Notes under the pieces: model-generated | Told to the model about the DNA's origin: nothing | Database searches by the model: none | What the model saw: the letters and a program-made list of their open reading frames with translations, nothing else | DNA from: Lachnospiraceae bacterium | GTDB lineage: Bacteria; Bacillota; Clostridia; Lachnospirales; Lachnospiraceae | Reading direction: 5' to 3' | Assembly (NCBI GenBank): GCA_910575275.1 | Contig: CAJTEE010000004.1 | Coordinates: 105,703 to 169,702, forward strand | DNA length: 64,000 nucleotides | Shown here: positions 16,847-25,273 of the stretch, one piece after another | How positions within the stretch are numbered: position 1 is the stretch's first letter | How the letters are laid out: the number at the start of each line of letters is the position of its first letter | Program-made: the position numbers and the translations under genes

Positions 16847-18022
16847 ATGCTGAATGATTTTTCATGGAATATGACCGGATACATACCGAAATATCCTGTT
16901 GATTCATTCGGTGCGGACATCCGCCCCTATGTGGCAGAGCGCATCTTCCAACTGGAACCGGAGCCGCCAACGGTGAACAGTCTGAATGAGTATATCCTAT
17001 CTGCCTTGCAGGAAAAGAACTTGATGTATTTTTCGTTCTTCCTGCACCATTATGAGCCGCAACTCAACAAGCGCACCAAGAGCTTTCTTGGCGTGGATAG
17101 CGGCGATTTGTACGACACAGACCGATTTATAGATATAAAGCTCTCCTGCCGAGAGCAAATGCTCCAAAAGCTGATGGACTATGACCCCGCCAAGGGTGCG
17201 GAGTACGCTACATACATTTTTCCGTTCATCCGGGATGCTATGCTCCGTTTCCGCATGGGTGAAGAAAAATGGTCGGTGTCCTCTCTGACCAATTACAAAA
17301 TGGTGCGGTCAATGGCATGGCTGTACCATAACACCAAGGATGCGGTCAGCGAGTTTGCCAAGAAATACAACTGCGCCCTTGCCCTTGCGGAAGAATATCT
17401 GAAAGTAGTCCGTGGCATCCGCAATCAGCAGCCGTTCTATGTGACGGGCGAAGACGGCGAGGAAACGGGCGAAGATGTTGCCCTTGACGATACTTGGAAC
17501 TATGCCGACATCCTCTGGAACGGCATACAGGCTGAAAAGGTGCAGCGGGCATTTGAGAAGCTGAATTACCGGGAACAGACCTTACTTGAAAAACGGTTAG
17601 CAATCTGTATGACCTGTGGGCGAGTTGGCTCATGGAAGAACCGCCCCACTTTTGAAGAACTGGCGATTATGTTTGAGGGCAGCACTGCCAGCGGTGCAGA
17701 GCGAGCCTACCGGAAAGCGGTGGACAAACTGACAGAACTGCTGGTTGCCGAAGGTGCGCTCCATGCTGTCCGGCTGAAACAGAAATCCAAAACCAAGCGC
17801 AAAAAGAAAATCGCCGCCGCAATCTACGAATACCAAGCAGACTGCGACGGCGAATGGGGCGAGATTTCATTTAATTTTGAGAATGGCACAGCTGAGATCA
17901 TTCAACTTGCCGATTGGGACACGATGATAACAAAATGCTTTGCAAATCAGGCAATATCGTATCTTCTGAACTGCGAAAATGAGAAGCTACCAAAGGAAAC
18001 ATTGGTGGCGTTTGAACTCTAA
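16847..18022 (+). CDS. Sigma-70-like protein of the mobile element
   Basis: This 391-residue protein is preceded by a strong GGAAGGAGGTG site. The block YDPAKGAEYATYIFPFIRDA (about 105-125) resembles sigma region 2, where DPA.G..F.TY..P.IR is typical, and residues around 230-300 (FEKLNYREQTLLEKRL, then PTFEELAIMFEGSTASGAER) resemble a region 4 HTH. The long tail after residue 320 is specific to this protein. It may direct RNA polymerase to element promoters or be a sigma-derived DNA-binding regulator. No anti-sigma factor is adjacent. Confidence 0.65.
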   Translation: MLNDFSWNMTGYIPKYPVDSFGADIRPYVAERIFQLEPEPPTVNSLNEYILSALQEKNLMYFSFFLHHYEPQLNKRTKSFLGVDSGDLYDTDRFIDIKLSCREQMLQKLMDYDPAKGAEYATYIFPFIRDAMLRFRMGEEKWSVSSLTNYKMVRSMAWLYHNTKDAVSEFAKKYNCALALAEEYLKVVRGIRNQQPFYVTGEDGEETGEDVALDDTWNYADILWNGIQAEKVQRAFEKLNYREQTLLEKRLAICMTCGRVGSWKNRPTFEELAIMFEGSTASGAERAYRKAVDKLTELLVAEGALHAVRLKQKSKTKRKKKIAAAIYEYQADCDGEWGEISFNFENGTAEIIQLADWDTMITKCFANQAISYLLNCENEKLPKETLVAFEL

Positions 18023-18026
18023 AAAT

Positions 18027-18059
18027 AACCGCTGCAATTTTACGGAAATTGCAGCGGTT
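18027..18059 (+). terminator. Hairpin terminator after the sigma-like gene
   Basis: AACCGCTGCAATTT and AAATTGCAGCGGTT are perfect 14-bp arms with a 5-nt loop, 4 nt after the stop. It separates the plus-strand cargo from the converging M56 gene. The T-run is short. Confidence 0.75.
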
Positions 18060-18114
18060 TCATTGGTTGCGCTTGACTCAACTTATTATTTAAGTGTATT
18101 ACGAGGATCAATAC

Positions 18115-20544
18115 TCATCGTGTCCTATTGATGAACACGGCTTCGGCGGGATCGAAGTAGTCTGCGGTATTGCTACTTAGTCCGCTGGCCTTCCAAGCCT
18201 GTTCAAATGTAATATTCTCGATGTTGCTCAAAATAACATAGGTTGTATCCTCAACGGCGTTATTCAACCGTCCGGTAACTTCCAGCCTGTACTTGTAAGT
18301 ATAGCAAGTCACAGTTCCTTCCATTCCATTTATAGATGCAAAACTTGCACTGTAAGTGCCAGCATCCCACAGTTCATCCCTAAAGATATGTTCATACGTT
18401 TCAGCTTCGACTTCATAGACATAGCCACCAATTTCTACTGTAATATTGTTAGAACCTTCATTGTTTACGAAAATACACCAATACGGTGCCTCCTCAGTAA
18501 GTACCATCTTATTTTGTAAAGATGTATTTCCAGCAAGATTTAGTTCAAATCCGTTTAGTCTACCCTTTTCTGCTGCAACTTTGATGCTATAAACATCCGC
18601 AATTCGTGCAGGATAAGTTTCAAGGATTTCACCGGAGTATTCGATTTCAATTGCATCTCCGACTTCTGGTTCGGGTGACGGCCGAGCATTTCTGATAGGC
18701 ACTTCAATTCTGTCTGCACTACTCAGTTCCCAACTACCCTCAACAGGTTTCACAAGATAATACCCATCATGGATTTCCAGAATTTCAGCTTGGAACACCT
18801 GATGTGCTTCGTTAGAAAAGCCTTCAATCTGAAGACAATTATTCTTGAAAACCAATCGTCCGGTTTCTACCAGTTCTTCAGAATTGTACTTTGTTTTATC
18901 TACGTACAGATGACCGTCTTGCTTATCCAGTCTAAGTGCGAAATCGAAACATCCTCGGTCAGACAGTTCATAGCTTACACCATTTACATAGTCATAAATG
19001 GTAATGCGATTATCAATCATTCCAGAACCAAAGCTGTATGTTGCACAGATTTCTGGGAAATCATCCCCAGTAAGGTCAGTAAAATAAGCGTTCCATATTG
19101 GCATACCATCAATCAAAATTGTTTGGCCAGTAAGTTCCGAAGTGTCAAAGGGTTTTGACGCAATTATTTGTGTCTGGTTGTAGCTGAAAGTAACATCTGG
19201 ATATATCGGAAGTTTTATAGTTGATTCATCATCCATAGCAGAGGGGTTCTCTGTGTAGTCAAACCACTCTATGACGGAATTTACCTCATCAGCAATACGC
19301 ACCTCTACATTTTCCACTTCGACATATACAATAATGTCCTCGTCAGTGGAGTTCTGCATATTTACACCAATCTTAAACCACGTATCTTTTTCAGCATCAA
19401 ATTCCACCGGCATTCCATGTGTAAGATAGGTAGCAGTATATCCGGTTTCTGTTGTTTCATTGACCGGAGATAACAGGACTTCCGTATCACCCAATCCATC
19501 ACCAGACCATATTTTGATTGAGTTCTTGATTGTGCTGACTTCTTCATCCGAATACACAAATTCTTCTTGACTTCCCGCTGGAACAACGATTCGCAGTGTG
19601 TAACTGTCTTGCTTCGGATTTGTCAGAAAGCAGACCACAACAACTACACAGGCAATCACTGCAAGAATGATAATCCAAAACGCAGGTTTCTTATAATTCA
19701 TCACGGATTTCACACGCTCCTTTACACCTACCTCACCAAAGGCAAGAGGACAGGCGGCAATCATACGACGATTTACGCTGCAAGCCACAAGTGCTTGGGT
19801 ATAATCTGCTCTCTGTTCATTTCCGAGTTCCTTGATAACCTTTTCATCACAGGCAAGCTCGATGTCACGACACAGCAGAACATAAGCCAGCCACATCAAA
19901 GGATTGAACCAATGAATTGTCAGCAGGAGAAAACCAAGAGGTTTCCACCAATGGTCTTTGCGGCGAATGTGTGCTTGTTCATGGGCAACAACGTGTTCCA
20001 TATCCTGCTCATCCATTTTGAACGGCAGATAGATTTTCGGCTTGATGATGCCCAAGACAAACGGAGAACCGACATTCTCACTTTGGAAAATATTGTCCTC
20101 GTAGCGAACGGCAGTATCCACCTTACGGCGCAGACGCCAGTAACTGATGGCTGTATATAATGCCAGTGCAATCATGCCGAAAATCCAAATATATTCATAG
20201 ATACCAATGGTAATCTGCAACGGATTTGCACTTGCGCCAGCCATCGGAGTGTTAGATTGGCCGATAATAGGATTGACTGCGTTGTTTATTGCATTTATAC
20301 CGCTATTGATGGTTGGTGTAGTATCCATTCCAATGTCCAGAGGAATGGTTTCTGCACTTGGAATCAGACTCAATGCACTCTCAAAAGAGAATGGGCAAAC
20401 CAATCTGACAGCTACAATACCCCAAAGTAGAACATTGACCCATTTGGGAGCTTTCTTCAAAACAAGCCTGAGTATCAGCACAGCCAGGATAAGCCAGCTT
20501 GCCGATATGCTCATGTTGATAATTTTCAAAAAGAGTTCGTTCAT
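18115..20544 (-). CDS. BlaR1/MecR1-like M56 metallopeptidase with unusual extracellular domain
   Basis: This 809-residue membrane protein has helices near the N-terminus, around residue 110 and after residue 285. The M56 gluzincin motif VVAHEQAHIRRKDHWW and the downstream acidic residue in CRDIELACDEKV mark the cytoplasmic protease domain that cleaves or inactivates BlaI in known systems. The roughly 490-residue extracellular part has no SXXK penicillin-binding motif. Instead it has beta-rich segments such as DLTGDDFPEICATYSFGSG, so it is unlikely to sense beta-lactams by acylation. It overlaps blaI-like by ATGA, so the two are co-translated. The signal it senses is unknown. Confidence 0.88.
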   Translation of the reverse strand: MNELFLKIINMSISASWLILAVLILRLVLKKAPKWVNVLLWGIVAVRLVCPFSFESALSLIPSAETIPLDIGMDTTPTINSGINAINNAVNPIIGQSNTPMAGASANPLQITIGIYEYIWIFGMIALALYTAISYWRLRRKVDTAVRYEDNIFQSENVGSPFVLGIIKPKIYLPFKMDEQDMEHVVAHEQAHIRRKDHWWKPLGFLLLTIHWFNPLMWLAYVLLCRDIELACDEKVIKELGNEQRADYTQALVACSVNRRMIAACPLAFGEVGVKERVKSVMNYKKPAFWIIILAVIACVVVVVCFLTNPKQDSYTLRIVVPAGSQEEFVYSDEEVSTIKNSIKIWSGDGLGDTEVLLSPVNETTETGYTATYLTHGMPVEFDAEKDTWFKIGVNMQNSTDEDIIVYVEVENVEVRIADEVNSVIEWFDYTENPSAMDDESTIKLPIYPDVTFSYNQTQIIASKPFDTSELTGQTILIDGMPIWNAYFTDLTGDDFPEICATYSFGSGMIDNRITIYDYVNGVSYELSDRGCFDFALRLDKQDGHLYVDKTKYNSEELVETGRLVFKNNCLQIEGFSNEAHQVFQAEILEIHDGYYLVKPVEGSWELSSADRIEVPIRNARPSPEPEVGDAIEIEYSGEILETYPARIADVYSIKVAAEKGRLNGFELNLAGNTSLQNKMVLTEEAPYWCIFVNNEGSNNITVEIGGYVYEVEAETYEHIFRDELWDAGTYSASFASINGMEGTVTCYTYKYRLEVTGRLNNAVEDTTYVILSNIENITFEQAWKASGLSSNTADYFDPAEAVFINRTR

Positions 20545-20912
20545 TGTGAACCTCCTTTCCTGATGCGGTCGATCATGCGCTGTACCTCATCAAGCTCATC
20601 TTCGGACATAGCCTGATGCTTTGTAAAAGCAGCGATAAAGGCAGGCAGAGAACCCTCGAATTTCTTCTCAACCAGTTCATCGATCTCACACGCCTGGGCT
20701 TCATCTTTGGAAACGAGAGAAGTAACAGTGCCATTGTCGTTCTTCAGCACACCACGCTCTCCAAGACGCTTGATAACGGTATAAGTCGTAGTTCTTTTCC
20801 ATCCGAGTTGATCCTGGCACAGCTTTACAAGCTGGGTAGCAGTAACCGGCTCATGCTCCCACATAATCAAACAAAAACGATATTCACTTTCGTGAATCTT
20901 CGGAAAATCCAT
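20541..20912 (-). CDS. BlaI/MecI/CopY-family repressor
   Basis: This 123-residue winged-helix repressor has the family pattern: IHESEYRFCLIMWEHEPVTA, then GWKRTTTYTVIKRLGERGVL as recognition helix and wing, and a C-terminal dimerisation helix pair (AMSEDELDEVQRMIDRIRKG). The ATG before DFPKI is used because AAGGAGGG lies 7 nt upstream. Two GTCTA-N6-TAGAC palindromes occupy the promoter, consistent with autoregulation. No beta-lactamase or PBP2a gene is nearby, so its regulon beyond its own operon is unclear. Confidence 0.92.
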   Translation of the reverse strand: MDFPKIHESEYRFCLIMWEHEPVTATQLVKLCQDQLGWKRTTTYTVIKRLGERGVLKNDNGTVTSLVSKDEAQACEIDELVEKKFEGSLPAFIAAFTKHQAMSEDELDEVQRMIDRIRKGGSQ

Positions 20913-20927
20913 ATTCACGCCCTCCTT

Positions 20928-20975
20928 GTCTATACCGTTAGACTTCATATATAGTCTACAACATTAGACAATCAA
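20928..20975 (-). promoter_or_regulatory. Double BlaI-type operator overlapping the blaI-like promoter
   Basis: GTCTA-N6-TAGAC occurs twice, at 20928-20943 and 20954-20969, with centres 26 bp apart. The second copy exactly fills the 16-bp spacer between TTGATT (-35, 20970-20975) and TATATA (-10, 20948-20953). The first lies downstream of the start point. Confidence 0.8.
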
Positions 20976-21002
20976 AATCAATAGCGTTCACAGAGAAGAT
21001 AC

Positions 21003-21036
21003 AAAAAATTGCCCGCAGAATTTCTCCCACGGGCAA
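21003..21036 (-). terminator. Rho-independent terminator of the 82-aa gene
   Basis: On the minus strand TTGCCCG pairs with CGGGCAA across a 14-nt loop and is followed by TTTTTT, 9 nt after the stop of the upstream small gene. It isolates the BlaI/M56 operon from rlmD-side transcription. Confidence 0.85.
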
Positions 21037-21044
21037 AGTGTTGG

Positions 21045-21293
21045 TTAACTATCAAGCGGTTTGTATTCAGTTACAGTTTTCAAATAGGTTTCGGGATCAC
21101 CGTTCAATATCAAGTCTGCATATCCAATCGGATCATTGTAGATCAGATAGTCCAATTCTGACCGCTGATACATATTATCGGCAACCTCATTCTCCACGGC
21201 GATGGTATCAATGGCAATCATACTGCCATCTAAGAATTTCAGTTCCACACAGGCATTATCCATGTTGAACTCACAAGAAATCAATCTATCCAT
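21045..21293 (-). CDS. Small protein of DUF6061 type
   Basis: This 82-residue acidic protein (MDRLISCEFNMDNACVELKF, then LDGSMIAIDTIAVENEVADN) resembles small proteins annotated DUF6061 in clostridial integrative elements; the family name is from memory. It has no signal peptide or membrane segment. A GGAGG site lies 6 nt upstream and a strong terminator follows. It starts 24 nt after the end of rlmD and would be the outermost complete gene of the element on this side. Confidence 0.6.
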   Translation of the reverse strand: MDRLISCEFNMDNACVELKFLDGSMIAIDTIAVENEVADNMYQRSELDYLIYNDPIGYADLILNGDPETYLKTVTEYKPLDS

Positions 21294-21317
21294 AAGAAAC
21301 CTCCATTTTGCTGGATG

Positions 21318-22964
21318 TTAGATCATCCCAAAATATTTGAATGCTTCTCGGATTGCTTTCTCTTTTTCCGGCGGGCATTGTGGCTGTCTGGAATCCTCAG
21401 CCTTCGGCAGATTGTAGTTTTTGCCTACTTCAATCCCACATTTCCGTTTGATCTGTGAGATATAGAGGTTGGACACCTTTAACCCGGTATGCTCCAAAAC
21501 ATACTCCTTGATCTGCGGATAGGTTGCTCCATCTTGGAACTCCGACATATCCATATCTTCCAAAGAGAACTCAACCCGAATCTTTTTCGAGTCGACCTCG
21601 CCCTTGGAAAGCAAGACAATGGTCTCCACATGCACACTCCACGCAAACATATCCACGCATCTTACCCGTTTTACCTCATACCCGCCGTCACAGAGCACCC
21701 GCAGATCTCTCGCCAGCGTGGCAGGGTCGCAGCTTACATAGACGACTCTTTGGGGAGACATCTTTAAGATCGTGTCCAGGCAGGCCACATCACAGCCCTT
21801 TCTGGGCGGATCGACGACGATCACGTCCGCGCGGATTTGATTCTTTTCATACTGCGCGGGCAAAATCTCCTCTGCCTTTCCCTCAAAAAATTCCACATTT
21901 TTAATCCCGTTCAGTCTGGCGTTCTCACGGGCATCCTTCACCGCCTCCGGGACAATCTCCACCCCGTATACAAACCGGGCCCTCTCAGCCAGGAACAAAG
22001 AGATGGTACCGATTCCACAGTACAGGTCCCATACGGTTTCCTTGCCCGTAAGCCCCGCATATTCTAACGCCAGTGCGTACAGCTTTTCCGTCTGAACCGG
22101 ATTTACCTGATAAAAGGAAAGCGGCGAGATCCGATATCGGATGCGGCCTATATAGTCTGAAATGCAGCCCGGTCCCCAGAGGTTCACAAGCTCGCGCCCC
22201 ATGATCACATTTGTTTTCTCCCTATTTACATTCAAAGAAATACTGGTCATCCCCTCCAGCTTACGGAGTGCATCAACCAGTTCCCCGGCCCCTGGGATGC
22301 TTCTCCCGTTGATGACGAGGCAGACCATCAGCTCCCCGGTCCGAAAGCCCTTTCGAATCAGGACATGACGAATCAGGCCCTGATGCGTTTCCTCATCATA
22401 GGGCCTGATTCCCGTTTTTTTCATATGTTCACGGATGAGCGTCAGAATCGTTTGATTTTCCTCTACGCCTAAGAGGCAGTCCTCCTGTTCAATGATCGTA
22501 TGGGTGCGTCCGGCATAAAACCCGGCGATGATCCCGCCGTCCTTTCCCTGACCAAACGGAAACTGCGCCTTATTGCGGTAACGCCATGGATTTTCCATGC
22601 CGATGATCAGCTCAAACGGGAGAACCCCGCCGTCCAGTCCTCCGATCCGTACCAGGCTGTTTTGTACCTTTCTCTCCTTGAACGCGAGCTGTGCTTCGTA
22701 TCGCATCGCCTGGAGCTGGCAGCCGCCGCACTGTCTGGCCGCGGGGCAGGCCGGCTTTACACGATTCTCTGACGGCACAAGGATCCGCATGAGCCTGGCA
22801 TAGCCATAGGTCTTTTTAAGCTTTATGGCCTTTGCCTCCACCCGATCGCCGCATACCGCATCCTTGATAAACCAGATAAATCCATCCAGCTTCCCGATGC
22901 CTGCGCCGTCCTCGTTCATATCCTCGATTTGCACCGTAAACGTATCGTTCTTCTTGATCTCCAT
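21318..22964 (-). CDS. rlmD: 23S rRNA (uracil-1939-C5)-methyltransferase with element-derived C-terminus
   Basis: RlmD/RumA uses SAM to make m5U1939 in 23S rRNA. A TRAM domain spans about 1-60. An iron-sulphur cluster site (CPAARQCGGCQL, with the fourth Cys in EQEDCLLG) follows. The SAM-binding motif VWDLYCGIGTISLFL, then VVDPPRKGC, and the catalytic cysteine in VYVSCDPATLARD mark the methyltransferase core. The normal family ends just after HVETIVLLS at about residue 450. Here a further 95 residues follow (KKIRVEFSLEDMDMSEF, then YPQIKEYVLEHTGLKVSNLY), which I read as element-encoded. The start is 2 nt after yhaM. Confidence 0.93.
   Translation of the reverse strand: MEIKKNDTFTVQIEDMNEDGAGIGKLDGFIWFIKDAVCGDRVEAKAIKLKKTYGYARLMRILVPSENRVKPACPAARQCGGCQLQAMRYEAQLAFKERKVQNSLVRIGGLDGGVLPFELIIGMENPWRYRNKAQFPFGQGKDGGIIAGFYAGRTHTIIEQEDCLLGVEENQTILTLIREHMKKTGIRPYDEETHQGLIRHVLIRKGFRTGELMVCLVINGRSIPGAGELVDALRKLEGMTSISLNVNREKTNVIMGRELVNLWGPGCISDYIGRIRYRISPLSFYQVNPVQTEKLYALALEYAGLTGKETVWDLYCGIGTISLFLAERARFVYGVEIVPEAVKDARENARLNGIKNVEFFEGKAEEILPAQYEKNQIRADVIVVDPPRKGCDVACLDTILKMSPQRVVYVSCDPATLARDLRVLCDGGYEVKRVRCVDMFAWSVHVETIVLLSKGEVDSKKIRVEFSLEDMDMSEFQDGATYPQIKEYVLEHTGLKVSNLYISQIKRKCGIEVGKNYNLPKAEDSRQPQCPPEKEKAIREAFKYFGMI
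21606..21629 (-). repeat. Candidate att site inside rlmD
   Basis: On the minus strand GTGGAGACCATTGTCTT then GCTTTCC encodes VETIVLLS. It matches the copy at 9114-9137 at 17 of 24 positions, in the same phase and orientation. Known rumA-integrating elements of Firmicutes use this same coding stretch. Confidence 0.6.
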
Positions 22965-22966
22965 CC

Positions 22967-23923
22967 TTATCCTCTCTCATACACCGTCGTCTTTCTCAGA
23001 TTACTCTCCATAAAGCGATTGTATCCAAGCCAGCCGTCGTTGTCCCCGGCACTCTTTAAAATCTCGGTCATGGTCTCCAGCTTCGCATCCGTATTGTCTG
23101 CCAGATTGAGTGCGAGCGCCTCGATGAGCGCCGGCTTCTTCGGGGAGCCGTACTCCAGCTCTCCGTGGTGGGCCAGGATGCAGTGGATCAGCTCCGTCTC
23201 CAGCTTTTGAGGGAAGCCGGGAATTGTACGGATGCGCTCCTGCACCATCTGCGCGCCGATCATGATGTGGCCGATTAACTGTCCTTCATCCGTGTAGTCG
23301 TTTTCCGGAAACGCCGAAAGCTCTTTGGTCTTTCCTATATCATGGAACATGGCCGCCGTAAGAAGAAGATCCCGGTTTAACGCCGGATATTGCCTGCTAT
23401 AATATTCGCAAAGCTTCATCACACTCACCGTATGCTCCAAAAGCCCCCCGACAAACCCATGATGCACGCTCTTTGCCGCCGAATGGCCGCAAAACGTCTT
23501 AATAAAGGCCGGGTCGTTTAAGAAAAAGCTTGCAGCCAGTTTCCGCAGCGGCTCATTCCGTATCGAGGTGATAAACTGCGTCAGCTCATGCACCAGCATT
23601 TTTATGTCCTTTGACGTGACGGGAAGATAATCGGCCGGATGGTACTCCCCCTCGTCGGCCCTGCGGATCCGCTTCACATTCAGTTGAAACGCGTTCTGAA
23701 ACACGGTCACATCGGCGTCCACGCATACGTAATCCATCGCGCCGAATTCGCCGATCCCCGGGGAGTTCAGCTCCCAAATTTTTGCGTCGATCGTGCCGGT
23801 TTTATCCTGCAGCGTGACGGAGCCGTATTCCTTTCCGTTTTTTGTCAGGGCGATCTGCTTTGTCTTACACAGGTACACCGACGATACATGCATTCCTTCT
23901 CGAAAGGTTTCAATAAATTTCAT
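22967..23923 (-). CDS. yhaM: 3'-5' exoribonuclease YhaM family
   Basis: This 318-residue protein has an N-terminal OB-fold nucleic-acid-binding domain (residues 10-90, SVTLQDKTGTIDAKIWEL) and a C-terminal HD domain (about 155-290). The HD metal ligands are in GGLLEHTVSV, AAMFHDIGKT and HCILAHHGELE. The length matches B. subtilis YhaM (314 aa), which trims RNA 3' ends. It lies upstream of and almost touching rlmD, so the two form an RNA-metabolism operon. Confidence 0.93.
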   Translation of the reverse strand: MKFIETFREGMHVSSVYLCKTKQIALTKNGKEYGSVTLQDKTGTIDAKIWELNSPGIGEFGAMDYVCVDADVTVFQNAFQLNVKRIRRADEGEYHPADYLPVTSKDIKMLVHELTQFITSIRNEPLRKLAASFFLNDPAFIKTFCGHSAAKSVHHGFVGGLLEHTVSVMKLCEYYSRQYPALNRDLLLTAAMFHDIGKTKELSAFPENDYTDEGQLIGHIMIGAQMVQERIRTIPGFPQKLETELIHCILAHHGELEYGSPKKPALIEALALNLADNTDAKLETMTEILKSAGDNDGWLGYNRFMESNLRKTTVYERG

Positions 23924-23944
23924 ATGATTTCTCCTTCAAACGCC

Positions 23945-23967
23945 GAGCCAGGCGTACTACCTGGCTC
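23945..23967. other. Hairpin spanning the stop codon of the HtrA-like gene
   Basis: GAGCCAGG (23945-23952) and CCTGGCTC (23960-23967) are perfect complements around the stop codon. There is no T-tract. It may modulate read-through or RNA stability between the HtrA-like gene and yhaM. Confidence 0.4.
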
Positions 23968-25273
23968 CTATTGTGATACTGTATTCAATTTCTTTATATG
24001 CGTCGATCCCCTTGCGCCGAACGGTCAAATTAAGCGTATCGCCCGCCTTTTTGTCCTCCAGACGGCTTTGGAACTCGCGGATAGACGCCACGGTCTCTCC
24101 GTTAACGCCTGTCAGTATATCGCCATTCTGGATTCCGGCGCTGTAGGCAGGCCCTTCCGCTATGCAGTCCGTGATATAAATCCCCAGAGGAATACCACTG
24201 GCCTGCATCGACTCGCTGACATCCAGGCCCATAATGCCCACATACGGAATCTCCTCCCCGTTGGTCATCTTCTGAAGAATTCCTTTATATTCAGATACCG
24301 GCATGATCATCGTCACATCCGGCGTCTCGTCGTTTTTAAACTGCTCCGTGGCCCATCCGATCAGCTGTCCCGACAGATTTAAAAGGAACGTCCCCTTTTC
24401 CACATCACAGTCAAAATCCGTATACAGCACCCGCGTCTGCCCATCCGCCACCTGCACATTTCTCGCAACATAAGAGATCAGCCCCTGCCCGACGGAATGG
24501 ACGCGGCCCGACGGACTTCCGACCGCCAACACCGGATCTCCGACGCGGACCGTATAAGAGTTTCCAAGCTCCACGGCCTTGATCCAGTTCATCGTGGAAT
24601 CCGTGATGTCGGCCGTCTTTACGCGAATCGCCGCCAGATGGGCAACCGTGTCACGCTGCTTGATCTCGCCCGGCGCAATGTTCCCGTCCCCAAAAATGAC
24701 ATTCAGGGCATCCGCTTCCTGAACCGCCTGTTCTCCGGTCAGGATCACGGCCTCGCTGGGATTAATCGCAACGATCACACCCGCGTACTGCCCCGCGCTC
24801 TCCACCGGATTATCAAACCAGTCTACCTGGCGGCGGACGGCGGCTACGGTTACGATTCCCTTATCGGCCTCCTGGCAGATTTCCTGCATGACGCGCTGAG
24901 CCCCCGCGATCTGCTCCGGCGTCCATATAAATTCCTTGAGCTCCTCCTCTACGATCTCCTGGATTTCCTCGCGCAGCTCATCCGGCTGCAGCGCCTCCTC
25001 GGCCGTCTCCTTCATCGTCTCCATCGGCGCGGTCTGGGCCCCGGGCTCCGCATCCTTTGCGATCGTAATCGGGATCTCCGCAGAAGCGGTCTCACTGCCA
25101 AAATATTTTTCTGCAAGCGGCCTCGATACAGCAAACGTCACCGCGGCCACGACACCAAATACCGCGGCCACCAGCAAAAGGCATAAAAGCCGTCCTGCCA
25201 CCCGGCGTTTGTTGATCGGCGGCTTTACGATTTTTTCCCGCATGAATTTTTTTTCGTTTGGTGAACCTGCCAT
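23957..25273 (-). CDS. HtrA/DegP-like PDZ protein lacking the catalytic triad
   Basis: This 438-residue protein has one N-terminal transmembrane anchor (about 27-48), an acidic helical linker, a trypsin-like S1C fold (about 130-325) and a PDZ domain (about 335-425, GIQNGDILTGVNGETV). It aligns well with HtrA except at the active site. The usual ILTNNHVV is ILTGEQAV (His to Gln), the TDLAVLK aspartate position is AHLAAIR (Asp to His), and GNSGGPLLN is VEKGTFLLN (Ser to Lys). It is therefore probably a pseudoprotease acting as a chaperone or sensor scaffold. AAGGAG lies 6 nt before the ATG. The whole gene is otherwise intact. Confidence 0.85.
   Translation of the reverse strand: MAGSPNEKKFMREKIVKPPINKRRVAGRLLCLLLVAAVFGVVAAVTFAVSRPLAEKYFGSETASAEIPITIAKDAEPGAQTAPMETMKETAEEALQPDELREEIQEIVEEELKEFIWTPEQIAGAQRVMQEICQEADKGIVTVAAVRRQVDWFDNPVESAGQYAGVIVAINPSEAVILTGEQAVQEADALNVIFGDGNIAPGEIKQRDTVAHLAAIRVKTADITDSTMNWIKAVELGNSYTVRVGDPVLAVGSPSGRVHSVGQGLISYVARNVQVADGQTRVLYTDFDCDVEKGTFLLNLSGQLIGWATEQFKNDETPDVTMIMPVSEYKGILQKMTNGEEIPYVGIMGLDVSESMQASGIPLGIYITDCIAEGPAYSAGIQNGDILTGVNGETVASIREFQSRLEDKKAGDTLNLTVRRKGIDAYKEIEYSITIGAR

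Larger units (their letters stand above)
9114..21629. mobile_element. Integrative mobilizable element inserted in the 3' end of rlmD
   Basis: The segment holds a serine recombinase, HTH regulator, MobV relaxase, replication-type helicase and CHC2 protein, a P-loop kinase, a sigma-like protein and a BlaI/M56 pair. It has no type IV secretion genes, which fits a mobilizable rather than a self-conjugative element. The boundaries are the two copies of a 24-bp att-like sequence encoding VETIVLLS, one in the recombinase gene and one in rlmD, in the same orientation and frame. Boundaries are approximate because the core is identified by similarity (17 of 24 identities), not by perfect duplication. 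Confidence 0.7.

Noticed and set aside
18115-20912. Beta-lactam resistance operon
   Set aside because: There is no beta-lactamase or PBP2a gene and the sensor domain lacks the SXXK motif. Only a BlaI/M56 regulatory pair can be claimed.
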